Of a stretch of 35,157 nt of DNA, positions 1 through 7,509 are shown piece by piece; the first letter of the stretch is position 1; each line of letters opens with the position of its first letter. The stretch spans positions 1-35,157 of the forward strand of contig JAUCGD010000016.1 of NCBI GenBank assembly GCA_030377945.1. Direction: 5' to 3'. The stretch is from Desulfobacterales bacterium HSG17. GTDB lineage: Bacteria > Desulfobacterota > Desulfobacteria > Desulfobacterales > Desulfococcaceae. The position numbers were made by a program, and so were the translations under genes. Under the pieces are notes generated by a model. It ran no database searches. It was not told the origin of the DNA and was given only the letters and a program-made list of their open reading frames with translations.

Positions 1-50
1 GTTAAAATAATTGAACTCAATTTGAATGGATCGGTTAAAATTTTTGAACT
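1..50. repeat. Pair of 17-bp direct repeats
   Basis: Positions 1-17 and 34-50 share the form GTTAAAATWWTTGAACT, with only two differences. The repeat period is 33 bases, about three helical turns, which would suit two protein dimers binding the same face of the DNA. The function is unknown and the pair may be part of a longer array that lies outside the window. Confidence 0.4.
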
Positions 51-197
51 TTTACTCCGAATAGGAAATTATATTTTTTCTAAAAAGACTATATTCAACT
101 AAATATTAGATAGTTATATTATATTTAATATGTTTTTTGTGATTTGGCATACTCCTTGCTCTATCTTAAAGTGCCGAATCAAACTCATCTGTTTTCC

Positions 198-234
198 AAA
201 ATGGCCGATCTTGCCGGATCGGCCATTTTTATTT
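198..234 (+). terminator. Rho-independent terminator of an upstream gene
   Basis: A perfect 13-base-pair stem (198-210 with 217-229) around a 6-base loop is followed by a T-rich run. The core is TGGCCGATC/GATCGGCCA. It probably ends a plus-strand transcript that began before the window. The flanking A and T runs would also allow it to work on the other strand. Confidence 0.75.
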
Positions 235-385
235 TAAAAATTCCCCTTCTTGAAACCAAACCTTTTTCAATGCTAAGGACCACTTGTTCATTATTCAGTG
301 TCTGTCTACGCTTTTCATTATTTATGGCCAGGACACAAATCAAGGGCGTCTATCGGCAACTTTTACCTTATAATAGGGAGCGCAC

Positions 386-2383
386 ATGCAGGATCATTTA
401 TTTGAACCCATTCAAATCGGTAATCTATCCATTAAAAATCGAATCTATTTGCCGGCCATGCACATGGGTATGGCGGATAATTTTTCAGTGACGGAACGTT
501 TGACAGCATTTTATGCGGAGCGTGCCAGGGGCGGGGCCGGCATGATCGCAGTAGGATATGCCACCATAAATGATATAGCTGGGAACACACAAAATATCGG
601 GGCGCATAGTGACGAGCACCTGCCCGGGTTAACCGCATTGGCAAGTGCCATCAAAGACAATGGGGCGCGGGCGGTTGTACAGTTGAACCATGCCGGACGT
701 TATAATTTTTCGTTTTTTTTAAACGGTAAACAACCTGTGGCACCTTCGGCCATTGCATCTCGAATGACCCGTGAAACACCCAAGGCCATGACGGCTGAAG
801 AGATTAAATCAACCATTCAGGATTTTGCGGATGCTGCAGAAAGAGTTAAAAAAGCCGGGTATGATGCCGTAGAGATTCTTTCAGGGACCGGGTATCTGAT
901 CAGCGAGTTTTTATCTCCGCTGACCAACCAACGGGATGATGAATACGGCGGGTCACTTGATAACCGGATGCGCTTCGGCCTGGAAGTTTTAAGCGCCTTG
1001 CGTCAAGCAGTGGGAGCGGATTTTCCCATTATGTACCGCATGAACGGTAATGATTTTATGCCCGGCGGGCAGGGCCGGAAGGAACTGGCGGAATATGCCG
1101 CAACCCTCTCTGATAACGGTGTGGATGCCTTGTGTGTGAATGTGGGCTGGCATGAAGCCCGTGTTCCCCAGATTGTTACATCAGTTCCCCGAGGGGTTTT
1201 CGCATATCTATCAAGGGGAATTAAGGATCGGGTGAAGGTTCCCGTGATCGCCAGTCACCGCATTAATGATCCTAGCCGTGCGCGTGAAATGATCGCGGAT
1301 GGCATGTGCGACATGGTGGCCATGGGCCGCAGCTTGATCGCAGATCCGTATTTGCCGGAAAAGGCCCGTACCGGAAGAGATAAACAGATCGTGCATTGTA
1401 TTGCTTGCGCCCAGGGGTGTTTTGATAATTTGTTTAAATTAAAAGCCGTGGAATGTTTGTGCAATCCCTTGGCCGGGTATGAAAATGAACGGGTGATTCG
1501 AAAAACAGATACGCCGAAGAAGGTGATGATTATAGGTGGTGGTGCAGCTGGAATGAGCGCCGCTCTATCAGCAAGCGATCGTGGACATAATGTAACAATT
1601 TTTGAATCTTCCGATTTGTTGGGTGGTCAACTTTATCTTGCTGCCGCCCCTCCGGGACGGGAGGAATTTAGTGAACTCGCCAAAGATTTAGCCACCCAGG
1701 TTTCATTGCGTAAAATTAAAGTCGTATTGAATCAAAAAGCAGATACGGCTTTGATCAAGGCGGAAAAACCGGATGCGGTTATCCTGGCCACTGGTGCCTT
1801 ACCACTCACCCCGCCCATTAAAGGGGTGGATGGCGAAAATGTCGTACAGGCCTGGGATGTACTCTATAATAAAGTTGTAACGGGTCAGCGTGTCGTCATT
1901 ATCGGTGGTGGGGCCGTGGGTGTTGAAACAGCATTGGCATTGGCGGAAAAGGGAACTCTTTCTGGGGAAGCTATTAAATTTTTATTAGTGAATAAAGCTG
2001 AACCGCCGGAGGATCTTTATGAATTGGCCGTCAACGGCACCAAAGAAATAACCCTAGTGGAAATGATCGATAAGATGGGAAAAGATATCGGCAAGAGCAC
2101 CCGCTGGGGAATGATGCAGGAAATGAACCGAGTGGGTGTTATCGCAAAAGTGGCTACCAAGGCCCTGGAAATAACGGCGGCTGGTTTAAAGGTTGAAGGG
2201 GACGGGATTACAGAAATTCCAGCAGACACCATTGTGCTGGCCGCCGGCTCCAAATCTTATAATCCTTTGCAGGAAACAGTGGAGGGGTTGGGAATACCCG
2301 TGAAAGTAGTAGGGGATGCCGCGAATGTCGGCATGGCCTTTGATGCGGTGCATGCCGGGTTTATTGCCGGTCTTGAATTGTAA
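386..2383 (+). CDS. 2-enoate / 2,4-dienoyl-CoA reductase family flavoprotein (OYE + FAD domains)
   Basis: This 665-residue protein has the three-part layout of the 2,4-dienoyl-CoA reductase / 2-enoate reductase family. An old-yellow-enzyme TIM barrel that binds FMN fills residues 1 to about 330. A Cys cluster near residues 338-359 (CIACAQGC, then C-L-C) is the expected [4Fe-4S] site. Two nucleotide-binding folds follow, with GGGAAG near 382 and GGGAVG near 506, for FAD and NAD(P)H. Enzymes of this family reduce a C=C bond in an enoate or enoyl-CoA, passing electrons NAD(P)H-FAD-FeS-FMN-substrate. The exact substrate cannot be told from sequence. The ATG at 386 follows GGGAG at 376-380. A NifU-like gene starts 24 bases downstream and is probably co-transcribed. 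Its position next to the dsr operon suggests a redox role, but that is inference. Confidence 0.85.
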   Translation: MQDHLFEPIQIGNLSIKNRIYLPAMHMGMADNFSVTERLTAFYAERARGGAGMIAVGYATINDIAGNTQNIGAHSDEHLPGLTALASAIKDNGARAVVQLNHAGRYNFSFFLNGKQPVAPSAIASRMTRETPKAMTAEEIKSTIQDFADAAERVKKAGYDAVEILSGTGYLISEFLSPLTNQRDDEYGGSLDNRMRFGLEVLSALRQAVGADFPIMYRMNGNDFMPGGQGRKELAEYAATLSDNGVDALCVNVGWHEARVPQIVTSVPRGVFAYLSRGIKDRVKVPVIASHRINDPSRAREMIADGMCDMVAMGRSLIADPYLPEKARTGRDKQIVHCIACAQGCFDNLFKLKAVECLCNPLAGYENERVIRKTDTPKKVMIIGGGAAGMSAALSASDRGHNVTIFESSDLLGGQLYLAAAPPGREEFSELAKDLATQVSLRKIKVVLNQKADTALIKAEKPDAVILATGALPLTPPIKGVDGENVVQAWDVLYNKVVTGQRVVIIGGGAVGVETALALAEKGTLSGEAIKFLLVNKAEPPEDLYELAVNGTKEITLVEMIDKMGKDIGKSTRWGMMQEMNRVGVIAKVATKALEITAAGLKVEGDGITEIPADTIVLAAGSKSYNPLQETVEGLGIPVKVVGDAANVGMAFDAVHAGFIAGLEL

Positions 2384-2407
2384 ATTCATGATGATGGAGC
2401 ATTTAAA

Positions 2408-2836
2408 ATGAATGCTGATTCATTTGATTTTTGGCGGGATCATTCCGATCGTTTTTTGGAGATGGCCTGTTTATTCGATTATTGTGAAAAACCGCTATCG
2501 CCGGATGGGTTTGCCCGAAAAACCAGAGATTGTGGCGATACAATTGAGTTTTATATCACCGTTAATGGGGCAGTTATTGAGCATATCAGCTTTATCGTCC
2601 AGGGTTGTATGAATACAATGGCCTGTGCAAATACGATTGTTCGGTTGATTCAGGGAAAAACAATAACCGAAGCGTGGCATCTTACACCTGAAACCGTGTC
2701 CCAATATCTTAAAACCCTACCCAAGGACCATTTTCATTGTGCAGAGCATTCCTGCGAGACGTTTTATAAAGCCTTGCAAGATCTGGAATTGAAAAAAAAA
2801 GAGCCTTGGCGCAAAGCCTATACCAGCAATAAATAG
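2408..2836 (+). CDS. IscU/NifU-like iron-sulfur cluster scaffold protein
   Basis: This 142-residue protein matches the U-type scaffold family that assembles Fe-S clusters and hands them to apoproteins in the cytoplasm. The three ligand cysteines of the family can be seen. One is in RDCGDTIEF near residue 37, one in QGCMNTMACANTIVRLIQGK near residue 65, and one in HCAEHSC near residue 115. The GK-T-E segment after the second Cys is also typical. It has no NifU C-terminal domain. It lies directly behind the flavoenzyme and ahead of the dsr operon, whose products need many clusters (DsrK and DsrO). A dedicated supply role is possible but unproven. Confidence 0.8.
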   Translation: MNADSFDFWRDHSDRFLEMACLFDYCEKPLSPDGFARKTRDCGDTIEFYITVNGAVIEHISFIVQGCMNTMACANTIVRLIQGKTITEAWHLTPETVSQYLKTLPKDHFHCAEHSCETFYKALQDLELKKKEPWRKAYTSNK

Positions 2837-2895
2837 AGAGTGGTTTGGGCTAGTGGGAATCGGTTTTTTAGAAAATGAGTAGTCATTCATTTTCC

Positions 2896-2924
2896 TTGAC
2901 ACGGTGCGTCGCCTGGCCTATACA
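2896..2924 (+). promoter_or_regulatory. Sigma70-type promoter of the dsr operon
   Basis: A perfect TTGACA at 2896-2901 is followed, after exactly 17 bases, by TATACA at 2919-2924, a five-of-six match to TATAAT. It lies about 75 bases upstream of the RsbRD-N gene that heads the dsrMKJOP run. I see no better promoter between 2837 and the dsrM start. Confidence 0.7.
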
Positions 2925-2936
2925 ACTGCCTTGGTT

Positions 2937-2985
2937 AAACAGGTATAGACACTTAAAAAAACAGGTATGAGCGCATTAGATGCGC
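2937..2985 (+). promoter_or_regulatory. Direct repeats and hairpin in dsr operon leader
   Basis: The 10-base sequence AAACAGGTAT occurs at 2937-2946 and again at 2959-2968, 22 bases (two helical turns) apart, just after the predicted transcription start. A perfect inverted repeat GCGCAT-TAG-ATGCGC follows at 2971-2985. The ribosome binding site AGGTG (2986-2990) abuts its 3' edge. The repeats could be an operator and the hairpin could affect ribosome access. Both readings are inference. Confidence 0.45.
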
Positions 2986-2998
2986 AGGTGAAATCGGA

Positions 2999-3538
2999 AT
3001 GAATCTGGATCAATTAATCAACGAGAATCAAACCAAAATTGTAAATGCATGGTTTAATGCGGCCGCTGATACATATAAACCTGATACGTCAAAGTTTATA
3101 AAGGGACAGTCGGACGCATTCCATAACCCGGTTGGTGCTCATTTAAAAGAGGCCTTAAAAGACATTTTAGCGACCATGTTGCAAGAAAAGTCCCTTGAGG
3201 AATGGCATCGCGCCATGGATATGCCCATTCGGATTCGAGCGGTCCAAAGTTTTGATGCTTCTGAGGCTGTCGCCTTTGTCTTTTTGCTGAAAAATGTACT
3301 ACGCCAGATTTTCAAAAAAGAATTAAAAAGTTCAAAAATTTCCCTCATCATGGATCAATGGGATGCAAAAATCGATCGGTTGGCTTTGGTGGCTTTTGAT
3401 CGATATGTGGCGTGCAGGGAAAAAATATTTGACCTGAAAGCAAATGAGTCTAAAAAACGCACACTGCGTGCGTTTGAGCGGGCAGGCCTTTTACGGGACT
3501 TGCCCGATGATGATAAGGGTCTTCGACCCATTAAATAG
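2999..3538 (+). CDS. RsbRD N-terminal-like domain protein, first gene of the dsr operon
   Basis: This soluble, mostly helical 179-residue protein resembles the RsbRD N-terminal domain (RsbT co-antagonist family), a globin-like sensor fold. It has no STAS domain, so it is a stand-alone sensor-like domain. Recognisable parts are the opening I-x-E-x-W-F region around residues 8-20 and the final helix with a D-R-Y motif near residue 135. It sits between the predicted dsr promoter and dsrM, an arrangement I recall from other sulfate reducers. Its job there is not established. It might sense a ligand or assist complex assembly. The ATG at 2999 is preceded by AGGTG at a 9-base spacing. Confidence 0.7.
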   Translation: MNLDQLINENQTKIVNAWFNAAADTYKPDTSKFIKGQSDAFHNPVGAHLKEALKDILATMLQEKSLEEWHRAMDMPIRIRAVQSFDASEAVAFVFLLKNVLRQIFKKELKSSKISLIMDQWDAKIDRLALVAFDRYVACREKIFDLKANESKKRTLRAFERAGLLRDLPDDDKGLRPIK

Positions 3539-3669
3539 TGCCTGCCCATAAATGGCTATTTTATGGTTGGACACTAAATAACTTTTTTTTTACTTTTGTG
3601 TGTGCGGTGTCGGATTTACATATTCGATAAATTTCGGTGACCGACGCGATGGAAGAAAGGTTTGGGCCT

Positions 3670-4671
3670 ATGAATCAAAGTTATGTTTTATCTCTGCTGG
3701 CAGTCCTGGTACTGGCGCTTCTGGGTTATATCGGAGGCTCCGTGCATGCGCTGCAGTATGTTTTTGGAATTATCATTCCGTATCTTGCAGTGGTGATCTT
3801 TATCAGTGGATTTTGTCTACGTATTATTGGTTGGGCAAAATCTCCGGTGCCGTTTACCATTCCTAGCACGTGCGGCCAGCAAAAATCACTTCCCTGGATT
3901 AAAGCCAACTGCATTGATAATCCCACAACTACCTCTGGGGTTGTTCTGCGCCTGGCACTGGAAGTTCTCACTTTTCGCTCACTTTTCAGGAATACAAAAT
4001 GCACGATTCATGACAATCAGAAAATCGCATACTCCTGGGAGATTTTTTTATGGGTGGCGGCCATAGCGTTTCATTATTCATTTTTTGTAGTGATCGTTCG
4101 GCACATGAGATTTTTCACGGAACCGGTGCCATATCTGATTCAAGTACTTGAGAAATTGGACGGTTTTTTACAAGTGGGCTTACCGGGTATTTTGCTTTCC
4201 GGGTTTGTTCTTTTTGCGGCGGTCTTTTATCTGTTTGCCCGACGGTTGTATCTTGCTCAAGTTCGGTATATTTCATTGGCGCAGGATTTTTTCCCCTTGT
4301 TTCTCATCATGGGAATTGCCCTGACTGGTCTGTTGATGCGTTACTTCACCAAGACCGACATTGTCAGCGTAAAAGCGTTTACCATGAGCCTGATTAATTT
4401 TGCACCGGTGATTCAGGAAGGTGCAGGGTCGATTTTTTACATCCACATATTTTTAGTGAGTGTATTACTCGCCTATTTTCCGTATTCCAAGCTAATGCAT
4501 GCGGGCGGAATCTTCATGAGCCCCACCCGTAATCAGAAAACAAACACACGCGCTGTGCGTCACGTGAATCCCTGGAATTATCCGGTTCATGTTCATACCT
4601 ATGATGAATATGAGGATGAATTCCGGGAAAAAATGATTGAAGCTGGCCTGCCAGTGGAAAAGGAGGCATAA
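3670..4671 (+). CDS. dsrM: DsrM, NarI-like cytochrome b membrane subunit
   Basis: DsrM is the diheme cytochrome b of the DsrMKJOP complex and exchanges electrons with menaquinone. The 333-residue product is rich in hydrophobic segments, with about six membrane spans. It carries histidines at about residues 135 and 145 in a membrane span, consistent with heme b ligation as in NarI. The C-terminal tail is hydrophilic. An in-frame GTG at 3637 would add 11 residues. I prefer the ATG at 3670 because AGAAAGG precedes it at a usable distance and the N-terminus then begins directly with the first membrane helix. The stop lies 3 bases before the dsrK start, with AGGAGG at 4661-4666 serving dsrK. Confidence 0.9.
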   Translation: MNQSYVLSLLAVLVLALLGYIGGSVHALQYVFGIIIPYLAVVIFISGFCLRIIGWAKSPVPFTIPSTCGQQKSLPWIKANCIDNPTTTSGVVLRLALEVLTFRSLFRNTKCTIHDNQKIAYSWEIFLWVAAIAFHYSFFVVIVRHMRFFTEPVPYLIQVLEKLDGFLQVGLPGILLSGFVLFAAVFYLFARRLYLAQVRYISLAQDFFPLFLIMGIALTGLLMRYFTKTDIVSVKAFTMSLINFAPVIQEGAGSIFYIHIFLVSVLLAYFPYSKLMHAGGIFMSPTRNQKTNTRAVRHVNPWNYPVHVHTYDEYEDEFREKMIEAGLPVEKEA

Positions 4672-4674
4672 AAT

Positions 4675-6309
4675 ATGGCTGATGATCTTCCCAAAGCCGA
4701 AGATTTTTTTACCGGGATCGACCACCGGCCGTCATCGACCGGTTGGATGGATACACCGGTGGATATCCGGAAAGGCATGTATTGCTATGCCTCCAATCCC
4801 AAGAGTGTTGAATATGTCGGCATGCCCAATGCCCGCAAATGGAATCCCTTGGAAGATGACTGGAAGCTGCCCGAAAATTGGAAAGAAATTGTTCTGAAAG
4901 GTTTGCGGTTACGCCTGGATCGTTTTCGTTCTTTAAAAGTATTTATGGATATTTGTGTGCGTTGTGGTGCTTGTGCAGACAAATGCCATTTTTTCATCGG
5001 CACAGGTGACCCCAAAAATATGCCCGTGCTCCGGGCTGAATTGCTTCGCAGTGTATATCGTAAGGAATATACTACCGCCGGAAAAATTCTGGACAAATTA
5101 GTGGGTGCCCGGGAGATGACGGTGGAAGTGCTGAAAGAGTGGTGGTACTATTTGTTTCAATGTTCCCAATGTCGCCGCTGTTCGGTTTTTTGTCCTTACG
5201 GGATTGATACAGCGGAAATTACATTACTCGGCCGTGAGCTTTTAAATGAGCTGGGGCTGAATATTGATTGGATTGCAACCCCGGTGGCCAATTGCTACCG
5301 CACCGGAAACCATCTTGGCATTCAGCCGCATGCCTTTAAAGATATGCTGGACTTTTTTGTCGAGGATATTGAGGAGATCACCGGAATAACGGTGGAACCC
5401 TCTTATATGAAAAAAGGGGCGGATATTCTTTTTATTACACCATCAGGAGATGTATTTGCCGATCCGGGCACCTACACCTGCATGGGGTACATGCTGCTAT
5501 TTCACTATCTGAAAGATATGGGCTTAGACGTCACCTGGTCCACCTATGCTTCTGAAGGAGGGAATTTCGGGTCTTTCACATCACATGAGATGATGAAACG
5601 TCTGAATTCCAAAATGTATGCCGAAGCCAAACGTTTGGGCGTCAAATGGATTTTGGGTGGTGAGTGCGGCCACATGTGGCGGGTAATTAATCAATACATG
5701 GAAACCATGAATGGCCCGGCGGATTTTCTTGAAGTTCCGAAAAATCCCATCACCGGTACGGTATTTGAAAATGCTGCCCAGACCAAAATGGTTCATATTA
5801 CTGAATTCACGGCTGACCTGATCAAACACGGCAAATTGAATCTGGACCCATCCCGCAATGATCATTTAAAGGTAACTTTTCATGATTCCTGTAATCCTGC
5901 AAGGGGCATGGGCATGTTGGATGAACCCCGGTATGTCATTAATAATGTATGTAACAACTTTTATGAAATGCCGGCCAATACCATCCGGGAGCAGACCTTT
6001 TGCTGCGGTTCCGGTTCCGGCTTGAATGCCGGTGAAAATATGGAACTAAGGATGGCGGGCGGTTTGCCAAGGGCCAATGCGGTAAAGCATGTCCATGATA
6101 AACACGGTGTCAACATGCTTGCCTGTGTTTGTGCCGTGGATCGTGCTGCCTTACCGGCCAGTATGGAATATTGGGTACCGGATGTAGATGTAACCGGTGT
6201 CACCGAGCTTGTTGCCAATGCATTGATTATGCCGGGTGAGAACAAGAGGACCACGGACCTGCGCGGTGAGGATTTGCCTGGAATGGAGGGTGAGGAAGAT
6301 GCCGAATAA
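4675..6309 (+). CDS. dsrK: DsrK, HdrD-like iron-sulfur subunit
   Basis: DsrK is the cytoplasmic catalytic subunit of DsrMKJOP. It resembles HdrD of heterodisulfide reductase and is thought to act on the DsrC trisulfide/disulfide. The 544-residue protein has two [4Fe-4S] ferredoxin motifs, CVRCGACADKC (about 94-104) and CSQCRRCSVFC (about 163-173), the second followed by P-Y-G. A CCG-type domain follows, with HDSC-N-P near 403, FCCGSGSG near 443 and a C-V-C pair near 484. These would hold the special catalytic [4Fe-4S] centre. AGGAGG 8 bases before the ATG gives a strong ribosome site. The gene overlaps dsrJ by 11 bases, indicating translational coupling. Confidence 0.95.
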   Translation: MADDLPKAEDFFTGIDHRPSSTGWMDTPVDIRKGMYCYASNPKSVEYVGMPNARKWNPLEDDWKLPENWKEIVLKGLRLRLDRFRSLKVFMDICVRCGACADKCHFFIGTGDPKNMPVLRAELLRSVYRKEYTTAGKILDKLVGAREMTVEVLKEWWYYLFQCSQCRRCSVFCPYGIDTAEITLLGRELLNELGLNIDWIATPVANCYRTGNHLGIQPHAFKDMLDFFVEDIEEITGITVEPSYMKKGADILFITPSGDVFADPGTYTCMGYMLLFHYLKDMGLDVTWSTYASEGGNFGSFTSHEMMKRLNSKMYAEAKRLGVKWILGGECGHMWRVINQYMETMNGPADFLEVPKNPITGTVFENAAQTKMVHITEFTADLIKHGKLNLDPSRNDHLKVTFHDSCNPARGMGMLDEPRYVINNVCNNFYEMPANTIREQTFCCGSGSGLNAGENMELRMAGGLPRANAVKHVHDKHGVNMLACVCAVDRAALPASMEYWVPDVDVTGVTELVANALIMPGENKRTTDLRGEDLPGMEGEEDAE

Positions 6310-6709
6310 TAAATCTACCATGTATGATTCAACCAAAATCATTGTCGGCCTGATTATTTTTGTGATCATTGCAACGATTCCATTTTGGTTTAATATGCTT
6401 AAAGCTGCACCCAAACCGGTACTAGAATTGAGCGCCAAAGCCAAGGCTGCCAAGGAATGCGTAATGCCCACCGACTATATGACCGCTGAGCATATGCAAC
6501 TTTTGGATGTCTGGCGGGATACGGTTGTACGGGATTCCCAGCGGACTTTTGTTAGCCCCAACGGCCATGAATATGAGATGAGCCTCTCCAACACCTGTTT
6601 GGACTGCCATGCCAACAAGGCCGAGTTTTGTGATCGCTGTCACACCTATGCCTCGGTAGAACCTTTTTGCTGGGATTGCCATATCCAGGACCCCAAGGAG
6701 GAATCATAA
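6299..6709 (+). CDS. dsrJ: DsrJ, triheme cytochrome c
   Basis: DsrJ is the periplasmic triheme cytochrome c of the complex. The 136-residue product has one N-terminal membrane anchor (about residues 13-31) and three heme motifs close to the C-terminus: CLDCH, CDRCH and CWDCH. A further Cys near residue 53 (KECVMP) could be the unusual His/Cys heme ligand described for DsrJ. A longer frame starting at 6236 exists, but the ATG at 6299 has GAGGAAG right before it and gives the expected N-terminus. The stop codon overlaps the dsrO start by one base (TAATG). Confidence 0.93.
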   Translation: MPNNKSTMYDSTKIIVGLIIFVIIATIPFWFNMLKAAPKPVLELSAKAKAAKECVMPTDYMTAEHMQLLDVWRDTVVRDSQRTFVSPNGHEYEMSLSNTCLDCHANKAEFCDRCHTYASVEPFCWDCHIQDPKEES

Positions 6710-7500
6710 TGAAAACCAGCAGACGCGATTTTATTAAGATTGCCGGGGCGGCAACGATGACCACTTGTGCCGGAGGTGCCACTACTGTGCTGGCATCCGG
6801 TGGTAGTGCAGATCCCCTGGCGTATACGACCCAAAAAGGGAAAAAAGCTTTAACGGCAAGACAATGGGCCATGGTCATTGACACGACCCATGAGAACTAT
6901 CAAAAGAACCTGCACCATATGATGGAAGCCTGTCATAAAGCGCATAATGTTCCGGTCATGCCCAATAAACGTCATGAAATCAAATGGATCTGGGAAACCG
7001 AATTCAAGCACGCCTTTCCCGGTCAGCATAGCGAATTCATGAGTGAAAATGTGGAAGAAAAACCGTTTATGGTGCTTTGCAATCACTGCGAGGCACCACC
7101 TTGTGTGCGGGCTTGCCCCACCCAGGCCACCTTTAAAAGGCCTGACGGAATTGTGATTATGGATATGCACCGCTGTATCGGCTGTCGTTTCTGTATGGCG
7201 GCTTGTCCCTATGGTTCCCGGAGTTTTAATTTTTTAGACCCGCAACCGCATATTAATGAAGCCCATATGAATAAGAAATTTCCCCGCCGTATGAAAGGGG
7301 TTGTGGAAAAATGCAATTTCTGTGCGGAGCGTCTGGCAGTAGGGGAGATGCCCTATTGCGTGGAAGCATCGGAAGGGGCTGTGGTTTTTGGCGATCTATA
7401 TGATCCGGAATCTGCCGTACGTCATAAAATTGCTGAAAAGCATGCGATTCGACGCAAACCTCAGTTGGGTACAGGCCCGGCTGTTTACTACATCGTATAG
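6709..7500 (+). CDS. dsrO: DsrO, Tat-exported ferredoxin-like subunit with degenerate cluster motifs
   Basis: DsrO is the periplasmic iron-sulfur electron carrier of DsrMKJOP, related to HybA/NrfC/DmsB-type ferredoxins. The 263-residue protein opens with a twin-arginine signal (SRRDFIK) and a hydrophobic stretch. Two complete cluster motifs are visible, CNHC-x4-C-x3-CP (about 125-137) and CIGC-x2-C-x3-CP (about 158-168). The site after them, CNFC-x8-11-C-VEA-S, has Ser where a fourth Cys is expected. The N-terminal site common to four-cluster relatives retains a single Cys (MMEACHKAHN). It may therefore hold fewer clusters than the textbook subunit. It sits between dsrJ and dsrP with almost no spacing. 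The ATG is coupled to the dsrJ stop codon. Confidence 0.92.
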   Translation: MKTSRRDFIKIAGAATMTTCAGGATTVLASGGSADPLAYTTQKGKKALTARQWAMVIDTTHENYQKNLHHMMEACHKAHNVPVMPNKRHEIKWIWETEFKHAFPGQHSEFMSENVEEKPFMVLCNHCEAPPCVRACPTQATFKRPDGIVIMDMHRCIGCRFCMAACPYGSRSFNFLDPQPHINEAHMNKKFPRRMKGVVEKCNFCAERLAVGEMPYCVEASEGAVVFGDLYDPESAVRHKIAEKHAIRRKPQLGTGPAVYYIV

Positions 7501-7509
7501 AGGTGGACT

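Larger units (their letters stand above)
1..385. other. Gene-free AT-rich leader region
   Basis: I see no credible gene in this stretch. The first 140 bases are very AT-rich. They contain two near-identical 17-base direct repeats (1-17 and 34-50, 15 of 17 bases matching) spaced 33 bases apart. A terminator-like hairpin lies at 198-229. A short open frame starting at 144 runs through this hairpin and out of frame into the next gene, so it is not believed. A TATAAT at 369-374 lies only 11 bases before the next start codon and has no matching -35 box, so it was not called as a promoter. Confidence 0.6.

Noticed and set aside
369..374. TATAAT as a promoter of the reductase gene
   Set aside because: It lies only 11 bases before the start codon, overlaps the ribosome site, and no -35 box is found 16-18 bases upstream.
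144..491. Open frame of 115 codons at the left end
   Set aside because: It runs through a strong terminator hairpin and overlaps the start of the reductase gene out of frame. It shows no family features.
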